A stretch of DNA of 48,031 nt from Nitrospirales bacterium. Lineage in GTDB: Bacteria > Nitrospirota > Nitrospiria > Nitrospirales > UBA8639. The first letter of the stretch is position 1. Every line of letters starts with the position of its first letter. Below the pieces are notes generated by a model. The model had not been told where the DNA came from and searched no databases. It saw nothing but the letters and a program-made list of their open reading frames with translations. The DNA is taken from contig JAJDVY010000028.1 in NCBI GenBank assembly GCA_022825885.1, positions 1 to 48,031 on the forward strand. Direction: 5' to 3'. The translations under genes and the position numbers were made by a program. Below are positions 25,237 to 34,721 of the stretch, piece by piece.

Positions 25237-26766
25237 CTAGGCCACTCCCGCACCTTCGCCCAACACCACGATATCATACTGCTCGAGAGGGAGCAGGGGG
25301 TCGGCATTGACCATGATCCGATACTGAAACTCCCGTTGAAGTTGCTCAAGCGCTTCGGGCTCGGTGTCTTGCAACATCTCCACGATATGAGGATGGGCCC
25401 CAAGCACCACGGTTCGCTGCCCGGCTGCTCGTCCGATTCGGCGGATATCACGAAAAATATCATACACCACCGTGAGCGCGGACCTGGTATAGCCACGACC
25501 GTCACAATCGGAACAGACGTCGGAAAGCGTCCGGAGCAGGTCTTCCCGCACGCGTTCCCGTGAAATCTCGATCAACCCCAGGTCACTGATACGGGAAATG
25601 CGCGTACGCGCTTTATCATTGCCCATCGCGTCCACGAGGGCGTGATAGACTTTGTCGCGATTCCGTGCTCGTTCCATATCGATAAAGTCGATAATAATGA
25701 TCCCTCCGATTCCGCGAAGCTTGATCTGGTAGGCAATCTCGCGGGCCGCCTCCAGGTTGTTTCGCAGAATCGTTTCTTCCTGATCGCGCTTTCCGACGTA
25801 CCGACCCGTGTTCACGTCGACGACCGTCATGGCTTCGGTATGATCGATCACAATGTGGCCACCGGACTTGAGCCAGACCTTCCGGCTCAGGGCACGAGAA
25901 ATCTCCATCTCGATCCCCAAATGATCGAACAGACTCTCATCCTTGTCGTAATGATAAATGCGGGAGGTCTGGTCCGGAAGATACCGCCGGACAAACTCCC
26001 TGACCGCTTCACATTCCTCTTTCGAATCGATGAGCAGCCTCTTGACGTTCTTGGTAAATAAATCGCGTACGACGCGGAGCGTCAGGTCCAAATCCGTATG
26101 CAACGCGGCGGGCGCCGGATGGCGATCCTGCTTCTTGACAATATCTTGCCACATGGCGGTCAAAAACCCGACGTCGGCCCTGAGATCCTCCTCGCTGACT
26201 CCCTCACTCACCGTCCGGACAATGTATCCATACCCCGGTTCCCGGATGCGTTTCATGATGTCCTTGAGACGACTGCGCTCCTCCTCCTCGGCAATGCGTC
26301 GTGAGATCCCGATATGATCGACGTTCGGCATGAGCACCAGGAAACGGCCCGGCAATGAGCAATAGGACGTCACCCGTGGGCCCTTGGTCCCGATCGGGCC
26401 CTTGGAAATCTGCACGACGAGTTCCTGGTCTTTCTCCAACAACTCTTGAATGAGCCGCACCGTTTGCCGACGGGGTCGCGGGAATTCCGGGCCTTTCTCA
26501 TCCTCATCACCTTCCACCAGGATATCGCCCGGTTCGGTGCCGACCGACAAATCCGACACGTGCATGAAGGCGGCGCGCTCCAACCCGATATCAATAAATG
26601 CCGCTTGCATACCGGGCAGCACTTTTACGACTTTCCCTTTATAGACGTTACCCACAAAATCTTTTTTCTTGGCACGGTCCACGTAGAGTTCCGTGACCAC
26701 TTTATTCTCCAACACCGCCGCGCGCGTTTCTTGCGGGGTGATATTGATGGCTATTTCAACTCCCAT
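25237..26766 (-). CDS. rng: Ribonuclease G/E family endoribonuclease
   Basis: 509 aa, the length of RNase G; the long RNase E scaffold tail is missing. The S1 RNA-binding domain is at about residues 37-125 (GNVYKGKVVKVLPGMQAAFIDIG...AAFMHVSDL). The RNase H-like and catalytic region has VIDHTEAMTVVDVNTGRYVGK and GIGGIIIIDFIDME, where the metal-binding Asp residues lie. The zinc link CSDCDGRGY is near residue 415. It processes rRNA and turns over mRNA. Good Shine-Dalgarno (GGAG) before the ATG. It follows rodA across a 161-bp gap that contains a strong hairpin. Confidence 0.95.
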   Translation of the reverse strand: MGVEIAINITPQETRAAVLENKVVTELYVDRAKKKDFVGNVYKGKVVKVLPGMQAAFIDIGLERAAFMHVSDLSVGTEPGDILVEGDEDEKGPEFPRPRRQTVRLIQELLEKDQELVVQISKGPIGTKGPRVTSYCSLPGRFLVLMPNVDHIGISRRIAEEEERSRLKDIMKRIREPGYGYIVRTVSEGVSEEDLRADVGFLTAMWQDIVKKQDRHPAPAALHTDLDLTLRVVRDLFTKNVKRLLIDSKEECEAVREFVRRYLPDQTSRIYHYDKDESLFDHLGIEMEISRALSRKVWLKSGGHIVIDHTEAMTVVDVNTGRYVGKRDQEETILRNNLEAAREIAYQIKLRGIGGIIIIDFIDMERARNRDKVYHALVDAMGNDKARTRISRISDLGLIEISRERVREDLLRTLSDVCSDCDGRGYTRSALTVVYDIFRDIRRIGRAAGQRTVVLGAHPHIVEMLQDTEPEALEQLQREFQYRIMVNADPLLPLEQYDIVVLGEGAGVA

Positions 26767-26820
26767 ACCGCGACTCCTTTATTCCTCTCCCCGAGACGCG
26801 CCGGCGACTCGCGGACATTC

Positions 26821-26847
26821 TGGCTATGCCCCATCCGGGCATAGCCA
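26821..26847 (-). promoter_or_regulatory. Perfect 11-bp hairpin in the rng leader
   Basis: TGGCTATGCCC at 26821-26831 and its complement at 26837-26847 with a 5-nt loop. There is no T-tract on either strand. On the minus-strand transcript it sits about 55 nt upstream of the rng start codon. It may be a processing site, a stabilising stem at the end of the rodA message or a target for feedback by the nuclease. Confidence 0.6.
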
Positions 26848-26927
26848 TTCAAAAGCGTGACATGGATTCTCCGTTTCGTCAAATGATCAATCCCGATTGG
26901 CGACGGGGAAGACCGCAGACAAACGGG

Positions 26928-28052
26928 TCACGGCAATGATAGCAGTCTCTCCCTCTTCACGCTGAACAGGAGGCCCAACGCGGTCATCGTCATAATCGTC
27001 GCACTCCCCCCGTAACTCAGTAACGGCAAAGGAATGCCGACAATAGGCGCCAGGCCAATGGTCATCCCCACGTTGACGGCCATATTAAACGTCAACATAC
27101 CCACGAGCCCGATGGCCAACAGGGCCCCCAATGAATCCTTGGCCCTCGCCGCAATCTCCAGTCCCATTAACAACAACGCGAGAAAAAGACTGACGAAGAG
27201 CACTCCACCCAGAAATCCCCATTCCTCGGCCAGAACCGCGAAGATAAAATCGGTGTGCCCTTCCGGAAGAAATTTGAAGCGAGTTTGCGTCCCGCTATGG
27301 AACCCTTTTCCGATTAATTGCCCCGAGCCCACGGCGATGCGGGACTGCATCCCTTGGTAGCCTCTCCCCTCCGGATCATAGTCGGGATCCACAAAACTTA
27401 AGATCCGTTCCTTTTGATACTCATGAAGCGAACTCCACAATTCACTCCAAACGAACGGGAACAGCATCAGTGCGGACAGCATCACCACTCCGAGCGCTCT
27501 CGATTTCACGCCGACGACCAGCATCAGGGTGACGTAAATCGACAGAAAGCTCAGACTGCTGCCCAAATCGGGTTGCCTGAGAATCAAGAAAAATCCCGGC
27601 AAGGTGATCAACGCCGGGACGATGACCCGATACCACCAGCCCCGACGCGTTTGGGTGGAATAATAGACGGCCAAGACCAGGAGAATCGGTATCTTCGCAA
27701 ATTCCGCAGGCTGAAACGCCAGGGGCCCCACTGCGATCCACCGTTGAGCACCGTGACTGCTTTTCCCCCCGAAGAGAACGACGACGAGGAGCAGCAACGC
27801 AAATCCGTACAGCAGGTACGACCATCGAGCGAGTTTATGGTAATCAATACGCGACACCACCAGAAAGGCCAACGTGCCCACGCCGATCCATATCGCCTGT
27901 TTCACGTACAAAGGCATCCGGGTCCCGGGCCTCTCTGCCGTCACGCTGTAAATGGTCAGGACCCCAATGGCTAACAACCCCAGAATGATGCCGCAAAAGC
28001 ACCAATCAAACCGATCGAACCCTCGCCTGCGACGCCACGGTTCATCCACCAC
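26928..28052 (-). CDS. rodA: Rod-shape determining protein RodA (SEDS glycosyltransferase)
   Basis: 374 aa with about ten membrane segments. RodA polymerises lipid II into glycan strands together with PBP2 along MreB filaments. Family motifs: WIAVGPLAFQPAEFAKIPIL, where the Trp..Gln-Pro-Ser/Ala-Glu motif is characteristic, LVFVLRQPDLGSSL-type (here FFLILRQPDLGSSLSF), GKGFHSGTQTRFKFLPEGHTDFIFAVLAEEWG (catalytic Asp region) and GIPLPLLSYGGSATI. The start is GTG and overlaps the end of the PBP2 gene by 11 bp. Confidence 0.96.
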   Translation of the reverse strand: MVDEPWRRRRGFDRFDWCFCGIILGLLAIGVLTIYSVTAERPGTRMPLYVKQAIWIGVGTLAFLVVSRIDYHKLARWSYLLYGFALLLLVVVLFGGKSSHGAQRWIAVGPLAFQPAEFAKIPILLVLAVYYSTQTRRGWWYRVIVPALITLPGFFLILRQPDLGSSLSFLSIYVTLMLVVGVKSRALGVVMLSALMLFPFVWSELWSSLHEYQKERILSFVDPDYDPEGRGYQGMQSRIAVGSGQLIGKGFHSGTQTRFKFLPEGHTDFIFAVLAEEWGFLGGVLFVSLFLALLLMGLEIAARAKDSLGALLAIGLVGMLTFNMAVNVGMTIGLAPIVGIPLPLLSYGGSATIMTMTALGLLFSVKRERLLSLP

Positions 28053-29934
28053 GCCGTGTCTCCCGTTGCATCATCGTATCGGACGGCCACGCCAGGGACG
28101 CCTGTGGGCGCTCGTGGTCGTCGACCCCATATGACACGTGGGCCTCGATCAGTTCTTTGGCCAGCGGGGCGGCCGAGGACCCGCCATGGCCCATGTGTTC
28201 CAGCAACACCGCCACGGCGATGCTCGGATGTTCGAATGGCGCATAGGCGACAAACCAGGCGTGATCTCGAAATTGCTTCGGCGTGTCTTCTTCGGATTCC
28301 GAGCGCAATGAGACCACTTGCGCCGTCCCGGTTTTTCCCGCCACCTGAACCATCGACGATTCAGCTCGTTGCGCCGTTCCTTCGGTGACCACCGCCGCCA
28401 AGGACGCTTGAATGGCTTCCAGTTGACGGGCCGGCAACGTCAGGTGGAGCGCTTCCGCCGGACTCCGCTCCTCAATCCATTCGCCCGTTCGTCCTCGCAC
28501 GCCGCGAACGACGTGCGGTTGAAACGCCATGCCATTATTCGCAATCATCCCGATGACGTTCGCCATTTGAAGGGGCGTGACCGTCACGAACCCTTGTCCG
28601 ATCGAGACGGAAATGGTTTCCCCCGGGTACCATGGTTCTCCTCGCGTCCGTTGCTTCCATTCCGAGGAGGGAATCAGGCCCGTTCTTTCGGAGGGGAGTT
28701 CAACGCCCGTTCTCTCGCCCAGCCCGAACTGTTTCGCATAGGCCGCTATGGTGTCCACGCCCAGGCGATGACCTATACGATAAAAATAGACGTCACACGA
28801 TTGGGCCATTGCCTTGTGGAGGTCGACCGCCCCATGCCCATACCTCTTCCAGTCTCGAAACGTTCGGCGGCCGAACCGAAACCGTCCTCCACATCGGACC
28901 GCCTCCGTGAGTTCAATCGTGTGAGTTTCAAGGGCAGCGGCCGCCATAATGATTTTAAACGTGGAACCCGGTGGATACTGACCCTGAATCGCGCGATTCG
29001 TCAGGGGATGGCGCTTGTCCTGAAGAATGTCGTTCCATACAGCGGCACGGAGCCCATGGGATAAGGCATTCGGATCAAAACTCGGACGACTCGCCAGGGT
29101 GAGGATCGCCCCGGTCTGCGGGTCGAGGGCCACAATCGCCCCGGCTTCTTCTCCTAACAAATCTTCCGCCAATTTCTGCAAACGAAAGTCAATCGTGAGA
29201 TACACGTCGTTTCCCACGTGCGGCTTATCCACGGAAATCACACGCTTCTCATGACCCAACGCGTCGACTTCGATGAGTTTTCGCCCCGCCCGCCCCTGCA
29301 ACGCCTGCTCATAGCTCCGTTCCACGCCATACTGACCGATGACGCTGCCGGTGGGCAGCCCTTGAAACGCTTCGTGCGCGAGTTGTTCCTCTGACGCGAC
29401 TCCCACATACCCAAGCACGTGAGCGGCATAGGCCCCTTCAGGATTGTTGCGCTGAAATTCCGGACGGATTGCCACGCCGGGCAGATCCAACCGATACGAT
29501 TCGACAATGGCCGCTTCTTTGAGACTGACGCCTTTTTTCAAACGAACCGGCGCTCCCCCAACGTGAGCGTTCATCGTCTTGGTCAACTCACTCCGGTCCA
29601 ACGACAACAACTCGACGAGTTTCCCGGTCAGGGCTTCACGATCCGGCACGTCACCGAGTTCCACGTACAAGTTGAAACTCGGGACACTATTCGCCAGCAA
29701 GATCCCGTTTCGGTCATAAATGGATCCGCGAACCGGATGCAATACAACCGACCGCGTCCGATTGTCACGGGAAAGATTTCGATAGTAGTCCCCGTCACGA
29801 ACTTGAAGCTGCCATAAGCGGACAACCAGCAACCCCACAATGATCAACACGACGACTCGGATGAGCAGTAATCGTCCCTGGACATCCGCCAATCCGGTTG
29901 AGTGGAAACCGGGATCCGTCATGGCCGGCTTCAT
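28042..29934 (-). CDS. mrdA: Penicillin-binding protein 2
   Basis: 630-aa class B transpeptidase for cell elongation, the partner of RodA. N-terminal membrane anchor (LLIRVVVLIIVGLLVVRLW), then pedestal/dimerisation domain beginning RDGDYYRNLSRDNRTRSVVLHPVRGSIYDRNG. Transpeptidase motifs in order: SxxK as STFK in YPPGSTFKI (about residue 330), SxN as SCD in AQSCDVYFY, and KTG as GKTGTAQV (about 545). PBP2 normally has Ser-x-Asp in the second motif, so SCD is expected. The start at the ATG of MKPAMTDPGFHSTGL is 36 bp after mreD. Confidence 0.97.
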   Translation of the reverse strand: MKPAMTDPGFHSTGLADVQGRLLLIRVVVLIIVGLLVVRLWQLQVRDGDYYRNLSRDNRTRSVVLHPVRGSIYDRNGILLANSVPSFNLYVELGDVPDREALTGKLVELLSLDRSELTKTMNAHVGGAPVRLKKGVSLKEAAIVESYRLDLPGVAIRPEFQRNNPEGAYAAHVLGYVGVASEEQLAHEAFQGLPTGSVIGQYGVERSYEQALQGRAGRKLIEVDALGHEKRVISVDKPHVGNDVYLTIDFRLQKLAEDLLGEEAGAIVALDPQTGAILTLASRPSFDPNALSHGLRAAVWNDILQDKRHPLTNRAIQGQYPPGSTFKIIMAAAALETHTIELTEAVRCGGRFRFGRRTFRDWKRYGHGAVDLHKAMAQSCDVYFYRIGHRLGVDTIAAYAKQFGLGERTGVELPSERTGLIPSSEWKQRTRGEPWYPGETISVSIGQGFVTVTPLQMANVIGMIANNGMAFQPHVVRGVRGRTGEWIEERSPAEALHLTLPARQLEAIQASLAAVVTEGTAQRAESSMVQVAGKTGTAQVVSLRSESEEDTPKQFRDHAWFVAYAPFEHPSIAVAVLLEHMGHGGSSAAPLAKELIEAHVSYGVDDHERPQASLAWPSDTMMQRETRRGG

Positions 29935-29970
29935 TGACAGATCTCACGCTGATTCATCACGGGACGTCCC

Positions 29971-30459
29971 TCACGGAGTCGGCGCTTCGACCAGCCACCG
30001 CACGAAGATCCAGTTGGCCACAATGGCCACGAGCCCATCCAATACCACTTGAGGCAATAAGATGAAGGAAAAACCGTCAAGCATCTCTCCCAGGCCCATT
30101 CCCATCCGCGACGACAATAGAAACACCACGGCGGAAAGTGCGGAACAGGCCATAACCGGCACAAAGGCGGTATGGGGCTCCCTATTGGAGAAATTCCTGG
30201 CAAAGACGCCGGCCAGGAATCCCACCCCGGCTTTTGTGAGCGTATGCAGTCCAAACGGACCGGCGGAAAATAAATCCTGGAGAAAACCCAGGCCGAACCC
30301 CACGATCAGACCGGAAACCGGTCCGGTCCGAAAACCAATCAAACAGGCGATGACGAGACAGAAATCCGGTTGAATCCCGAAAGGATTGAAAGAAGATAAC
30401 ATGCTGATCTGAAAGGAAAAAAGGAACAGGGTCAACAGCGTCAACACACTAATCTTCAT
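29971..30459 (-). CDS. mreD: Rod-shape determining protein MreD
   Basis: 162-aa multi-spanning membrane protein in the elongasome. About five hydrophobic segments are visible: VLTLLTLFLFSFQISMLSSF, FCLVIACLIGFRTGPVSGLIVG, GFLAGVFARNF, ACSALSAVVFLLSS and VLDGLVAIVANWIFVRWL. The motif PDFCLVIACLIGFRTGPVSGLIVGFGLGFLQD is typical of MreD (Pro-Asp near the start, Gly-rich, ending in Gln-Asp). The ATG overlaps the mreC stop as ATGA. Confidence 0.93.
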   Translation of the reverse strand: MKISVLTLLTLFLFSFQISMLSSFNPFGIQPDFCLVIACLIGFRTGPVSGLIVGFGLGFLQDLFSAGPFGLHTLTKAGVGFLAGVFARNFSNREPHTAFVPVMACSALSAVVFLLSSRMGMGLGEMLDGFSFILLPQVVLDGLVAIVANWIFVRWLVEAPTP

Positions 30460-31358
30460 GGAGCCGGATTCTGTGGCCCCGGGGCAATCAACGCATGATC
30501 CAGTGACGGCACGGCTTCCGGTGACCGAAGAGAAACGACGATCAGCACTTCGTCCAAGCGTCGAAACTTTACCGCCGGCTCGATTTCGGCGGTGCGGAAC
30601 AAACCGTCTTCACTTTCTTCGACGCGGACGACTTCTCCTATCAACACCCCGCGGGGGAACCCCCCCGTCAAGCCTGACGTGACCACGGCATCCCCTGTTT
30701 TGACCGGGGAAAGCGGGGGAATATATTTCATGCGGACCAACCCTTGCGACGTGCCTTGGACCATGCCTTCATCTCGCGTCCGTTGAACGATGCCCGTGAT
30801 GGCCACGTTGGGATCGATCGTCAACAAGGCAATGCTCGTGGACCCTGAAATCCTGACGATGCGCCCCACCACCCCGGCCGGCGTCATGACGCCCATCTGT
30901 TCCCGAATGCCGTCCTCTTCACCTTTATTCAGAATCACGCCTTGATACCAATTTGACGCACTTCGGCCAATGACCCTTGCCGCCACCGTCCGGACCGATT
31001 TGTCCTTCTGAAATTCCAACAATGACGCTAACCGTTCCGCCATGTACGTCTGTTCTCGCAATCGATTGACCTCCCCCCTGAGTTGCTGGACGGTTTCCCG
31101 AAGCTCACGGTTTTGTTGAGCAAGACCTTGGAGGGCAATATACTGCACCCACCATTCACGCAGGGTCCGATCCAATGTGGCCATACCCTTCACGGGAATG
31201 GCCACGAGGTCAGCAAGCGGTCCGCCGATCGTGTGGAAGAGAAATTGAGATTGCTGGGGCAAAAGGGCGAACACGACAAAGGCGACGGCCAAGACGGCCA
31301 CGCTGACCCGCTTCACGCCGGAACCCCAAAACACCCCAGGCCGAAACCGGCCACGCAT
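30456..31358 (-). CDS. mreC: Rod-shape determining protein MreC
   Basis: 300 aa. N-terminal cytosolic tail, one membrane segment (VSVAVLAVAFVVFALLP), a coiled coil (about residues 65-105, NRELRETVQQLRGEVNRLREQ) and two periplasmic beta-barrel domains. Motifs include ARVIGRSASNWYQGVILNKG, GVMTPAGVVGRIVRISGSTS and GDAVVTSGLTGGFPRGVLIGEV, all standard for MreC. It bridges MreB to the periplasmic PBP2. It starts 14 bp after mreB. Confidence 0.95.
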   Translation of the reverse strand: MRGRFRPGVFWGSGVKRVSVAVLAVAFVVFALLPQQSQFLFHTIGGPLADLVAIPVKGMATLDRTLREWWVQYIALQGLAQQNRELRETVQQLRGEVNRLREQTYMAERLASLLEFQKDKSVRTVAARVIGRSASNWYQGVILNKGEEDGIREQMGVMTPAGVVGRIVRISGSTSIALLTIDPNVAITGIVQRTRDEGMVQGTSQGLVRMKYIPPLSPVKTGDAVVTSGLTGGFPRGVLIGEVVRVEESEDGLFRTAEIEPAVKFRRLDEVLIVVSLRSPEAVPSLDHALIAPGPQNPAP

Positions 31359-31372
31359 AAGAAATTGTTCCT

Positions 31373-32416
31373 TTACGGACTGACGGCCGACATCGAGGAG
31401 ACGCTCCGCAGGAGGTTGAGCTCTTCGAGCGTCTTGCCGACGCCTAAGACGACTGACGTGAGGGGATCATCGACGTTGACAATAGGAAGACCGGTTTCCT
31501 CCCGCAACCGGGCATCCAACCCGCGTAACAGCGCCCCGCCCCCTGTCAAGACAATGCCTCGGTCCACGATGTCTCCCGACAATTCAGGGGGGGTATGTTC
31601 CAACGCCAACTTGATGGCCGAGACAATGGCCGAAATGCATTCTTGCAGGGCTTCCCGGATTTCACCGTCTTCCAGCGAAATGGTCCGGGGAATGCCGGAC
31701 ACCAAATCACGCCCTTTGACCATCATTTGAGCTTTCTCTTCCAATGGATAGGCGGAGCCGATGGCCACTTTCACTCGCTCCGCCATATGCTCGCCGACCA
31801 ATAAATTATGTTCACGCTTCACGTGATTAATAATAGCCGAATCGATTTGATCGCCAGCGACTTTCACGGATTCACTGTAGACAATCCCCCCCAATGAAAT
31901 GACGGCGATATCAGTCGTACCCCCTCCCACGTCGACCACCATGTTCCCCGATGGTTCGGTGATGGGCAGCCCCGCTCCAATCGCCGCCGCGACGGGTTCT
32001 TCTATCAAATAGACTTCGCGCGCTCCGGCCAATTCCGCCGATTCCTTCACGGCTCGCTGTTCCACTTGCGTGATGCGTGACGGCACGCCGATGATGATCC
32101 GTGGCCGGACAAACGCCGTACGATTATGAACTTTGGTAATAAAATACCGGAGCATCCTTTCGGCCATTTCAAAGTCCGCGATGACTCCTTCTTTCATCGG
32201 ACGTATGGCGGAAATGTTGCCGGGTGTCCGGCCGACCATTCGCTTGGCTTCACTGCCCACGGCTAGAATTTTGCTTGTTTGCCGTTCAATCGCCACGACG
32301 GACGGTTCATTCAGCACAATGCCTTTCCCTTGGACGTAGACCAAGGTATGGGCCGTCCCCAGATCAATGGCCATGTCACTGGAGAACAAACTCAAAAATC
32401 GGCTGACTAATCCCAT
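31373..32416 (-). CDS. mreB: Rod-shape determining protein MreB
   Basis: 347-aa bacterial actin. ATPase motifs: phosphate 1 [11 protein letters not shown] near residue 18, phosphate 2 [15 protein letters not shown] near residue 160 and adenosine [15 protein letters not shown] near residue 290. An N-terminal amphipathic helix ([11 protein letters not shown]) should bind the membrane directly. [18 protein letters not shown] and [22 protein letters not shown]-like (here [15 protein letters not shown]) are conserved. First gene of the shape operon, with a promoter-like sequence about 290 bp upstream. Confidence 0.98.
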   Translation of the reverse strand: MGLVSRFLSLFSSDMAIDLGTAHTLVYVQGKGIVLNEPSVVAIERQTSKILAVGSEAKRMVGRTPGNISAIRPMKEGVIADFEMAERMLRYFITKVHNRTAFVRPRIIIGVPSRITQVEQRAVKESAELAGAREVYLIEEPVAAAIGAGLPITEPSGNMVVDVGGGTTDIAVISLGGIVYSESVKVAGDQIDSAIINHVKREHNLLVGEHMAERVKVAIGSAYPLEEKAQMMVKGRDLVSGIPRTISLEDGEIREALQECISAIVSAIKLALEHTPPELSGDIVDRGIVLTGGGALLRGLDARLREETGLPIVNVDDPLTSVVLGVGKTLEELNLLRSVSSMSAVSP

Positions 32417-32709
32417 AATCGATTCACCGGCAAAGACGACCCCTCAGGCCGAACCCGGAGACGACGGTCCGGTAAACAACTCGTCCCGTGTGTCCCTTGG
32501 GACATTCACCCATGCCTTCGATAACCAATGTTCCATGGATTCGCTCTGTGGGAGAAGGCCGCCCCAAAAGAAAAACGACGACTCACGTCCGGTAACAAAG
32601 GGAATACTGCGTTTCGGAAAGATGGACGTTCGAAGAGAAGGACGGACAATGCTTGTTCACGCTCCAATCAATTCCGACACGGAGGAATTGCCCGCGCCTT
32701 TGGTCGCCC

Positions 32710-32738
32710 AGTATAGCAGACCTGAGGTCCAACCTCAA
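32710..32738 (-). promoter_or_regulatory. Candidate promoter for the mreB operon
   Basis: On the minus strand TTGAGG (32733-32738), exactly 17 bp, then TATACT (32710-32715). This is a good sigma70-type match in the 534-bp gap between mreB and the permease gene and would give a leader of roughly 290 nt. I see no gene in the rest of the gap. Confidence 0.55.
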
Positions 32739-32839
32739 AATTTTATGCGTCCATATGGTGGGCCTCAACCGAACGACGCCGGGAGACTTGTCGGAACCCG
32801 AGCATCCGTCGATGGGTGGGGACGAAGACGACATCATGA

Positions 32840-32868
32840 TTGACACGCCTTGGCAGAGACGTAACAAT
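32840..32868 (+). promoter_or_regulatory. Candidate promoter for the permease fusion gene
   Basis: Consensus TTGACA at 32840-32845, a 17-bp spacer and AACAAT at 32863-32868 (four of six consensus positions). It reads away from mreB and supports the downstream ATG at 32951 as the real start. Confidence 0.5.
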
Positions 32869-32950
32869 GAGTTGGCGTTATCGCGTGACCGGTACGCCTC
32901 GTCTCCTTACCCGGTTCCGGACATTCTCTGAAGAGCATCCAGGTTTCGGC

Positions 32951-34687
32951 ATGCATGCAAACGACTCCGACCGTCGCACGGGCGTCCGCTACCAGCCTGA
33001 CGAAACACCGCCGATGGCACTGGCTTTCGGGTTGGGCCTGCAACTCGCCATTCTCAGTGTCGCCGCCACGGTGTTGGTGCCGGCCATCATCATCCGGGCT
33101 GCCGGTGGGCCCGATTCGTACCTGTCATGGGCGGTGTTCGCCGCGGTCGTGGTCTGCGGCGCCGCCACGGTGCTGCAGGCGGTTCGATTCGGCCAAATCG
33201 GTTCCGGGTACGTGCTCTTGATGAGCATCTCCGGAGCTTCCATTGCGATCAGCATCACGGCGCTGGCCAAAGGCGGGCCGGCGATGCTGGCCACCCTGGT
33301 GGTCGTCTCCTCGCTTGTCCCGCTGGCGCTTTCCACGCGGCTGTGGCTACTCCGGCGCATCCTGACGCCGACCGTCACGGGGACCGTGATCATGTTGATA
33401 CCGGTCACGGTGATGCCGCACGTCTTCGAGATGCTGAAGGACGTCCCGGATGAGGTTCCGGCCGTGGCTGCGCCGCTCAGCGCGCTCGTGACCCTGCTCG
33501 TGATCGCCGGAAGCGTCCTCAAGGGAACGGGGACGTGGCGTCTCTGGGCGCCGGTGACCGGCGTCGTGGCCGGTTCGGCACTCGCCGGGGTCTTCGGCCT
33601 GTACGACGCGCACCGCGTCGCCGAGGCGTCGTGGCTCGGCCTTCCGCAGGGCACTTGGCCGGGTTTTGATCTCGACTTCGCGCCGGTGTTCTGGACGCTG
33701 CTGCCGGCATTCGTCCTCGTGGCCCTGATCGACACCATGCAAACGATCAGCGCGTCGATCGCGATCCAGCACGTATCCTGGCGCCATCCCCGGGCAGTGG
33801 ACTTCCGGGCGGTGCAGGGCGCAGTCGCGGCCGCAGGAGTCGCCAAACTGCTGTCCGGCGCCACGGGCACGGTGCCCAACACGACCTACTCGACCACCGT
33901 CTCAATGACCGAATTGACCGGGGTCGGTGCCCGAAGCGTGGGCATCGCCCTCGGGATAGTCCTCATCATGCTGGCTTTTCTTCCCAAAGCGCTCGCCGTG
34001 ATCCTGGCGATACCGAGCCCGGTGGTTGCAGCCTATCTCGCCGTCTTTCTTGCCATGCTATTCGTCATCGGCATGAACCTGGTCGTCCAGGACGGGATTG
34101 ACTATCGCAAGGGGCTGGTCTGTGGCGTCGGGTTCTGGGTGGGCGTCGGATTCCAACACGGCATGATCTTCCCCGAATCCGTTGCAGCATTCGCCGGGGG
34201 CCTTCTTCAGAACGGTATGACGGCTGGCGGGTTCGTCGCCATCTTCATGACCCTGCTCACGGACCTGACGACACCCCGTCACAAAATGGAGACGGAGCTC
34301 AACGTCTCGGCTCTCCCCAAGATCAGGGAGTTTCTTCTCGGATTCGCGTCCAGAAGCGGTTGGGATGCGGAGATGGCAAACCGGCTGGACGCCGCCAGCG
34401 AAGAGACGCTGCTGACGCTCATCCAACGACAAGGAGCAGGAGAGGAACATGACCGGCAGCGCCTGCTGCTGGTCGCCTACAAAGAAGACGGCGGGGCCGT
34501 CCTTGAGTTTGTGGCCTCGACGGGAGAAGAAAACCTTCAGGACCGGATCGCACTGCTTGACGCACGAAACGACGAAGCCCTGGTCGAACGGGACGTTTCG
34601 CTCCGGCTGCTACGGCACCTTGCGTCCTCGGTTCGCCACCAGCAATATCATGGCACGGACATCGTGACTATCCGCGTGGACGTCTGA
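32951..34687 (+). CDS. NCS2-type nucleobase permease fused to a degenerate RsbW-like (GHKL) domain
   Basis: 578 aa from the ATG at 32951. Residues about 20-450 form a 12-14 segment NCS2 (xanthine/uracil/urate) transporter: DETPPMALAFGLGLQLAIL opening, QIGSGYVLLMSIS near residue 95, FVLVALIDTMQTISASIAI near 260 and a GTVPNTTYSTTVSMTELTGVGARSVGIA signature. The rest (about 463-578) aligns by eye with the RsbW-like protein at 34722-35141: SALPKIREFLLGFASRSGWD, ASEETLLTLIQ in place of the N-box helix, LLLVAYKEDGGAVLEFVA and a final TDIVTIRVDV strand. The N-box Asn, the G1 Asp-x-Gly and the G2 Gly loop are all absent, so ATP binding is unlikely. The permease assignment is firm; the C-terminal homology is inference. 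It is convergent with the kinase gene, 34 bp away. Confidence 0.85.
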   Translation: MHANDSDRRTGVRYQPDETPPMALAFGLGLQLAILSVAATVLVPAIIIRAAGGPDSYLSWAVFAAVVVCGAATVLQAVRFGQIGSGYVLLMSISGASIAISITALAKGGPAMLATLVVVSSLVPLALSTRLWLLRRILTPTVTGTVIMLIPVTVMPHVFEMLKDVPDEVPAVAAPLSALVTLLVIAGSVLKGTGTWRLWAPVTGVVAGSALAGVFGLYDAHRVAEASWLGLPQGTWPGFDLDFAPVFWTLLPAFVLVALIDTMQTISASIAIQHVSWRHPRAVDFRAVQGAVAAAGVAKLLSGATGTVPNTTYSTTVSMTELTGVGARSVGIALGIVLIMLAFLPKALAVILAIPSPVVAAYLAVFLAMLFVIGMNLVVQDGIDYRKGLVCGVGFWVGVGFQHGMIFPESVAAFAGGLLQNGMTAGGFVAIFMTLLTDLTTPRHKMETELNVSALPKIREFLLGFASRSGWDAEMANRLDAASEETLLTLIQRQGAGEEHDRQRLLLVAYKEDGGAVLEFVASTGEENLQDRIALLDARNDEALVERDVSLRLLRHLASSVRHQQYHGTDIVTIRVDV

Positions 34688-34721
34688 GGACCGGGTTGCA
34701 GCTACCGGACGGCAATGATCC

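Noticed and set aside
26821-26847. Intrinsic terminator between rodA and rng
   Set aside because: There is no T-run after the stem on either strand, so I list it as a leader hairpin.
32367-32843. 158-codon plus-strand frame upstream of the permease
   Set aside because: It overlaps the start of mreB antisense and its promoter region, and has no motif or ribosome binding site.
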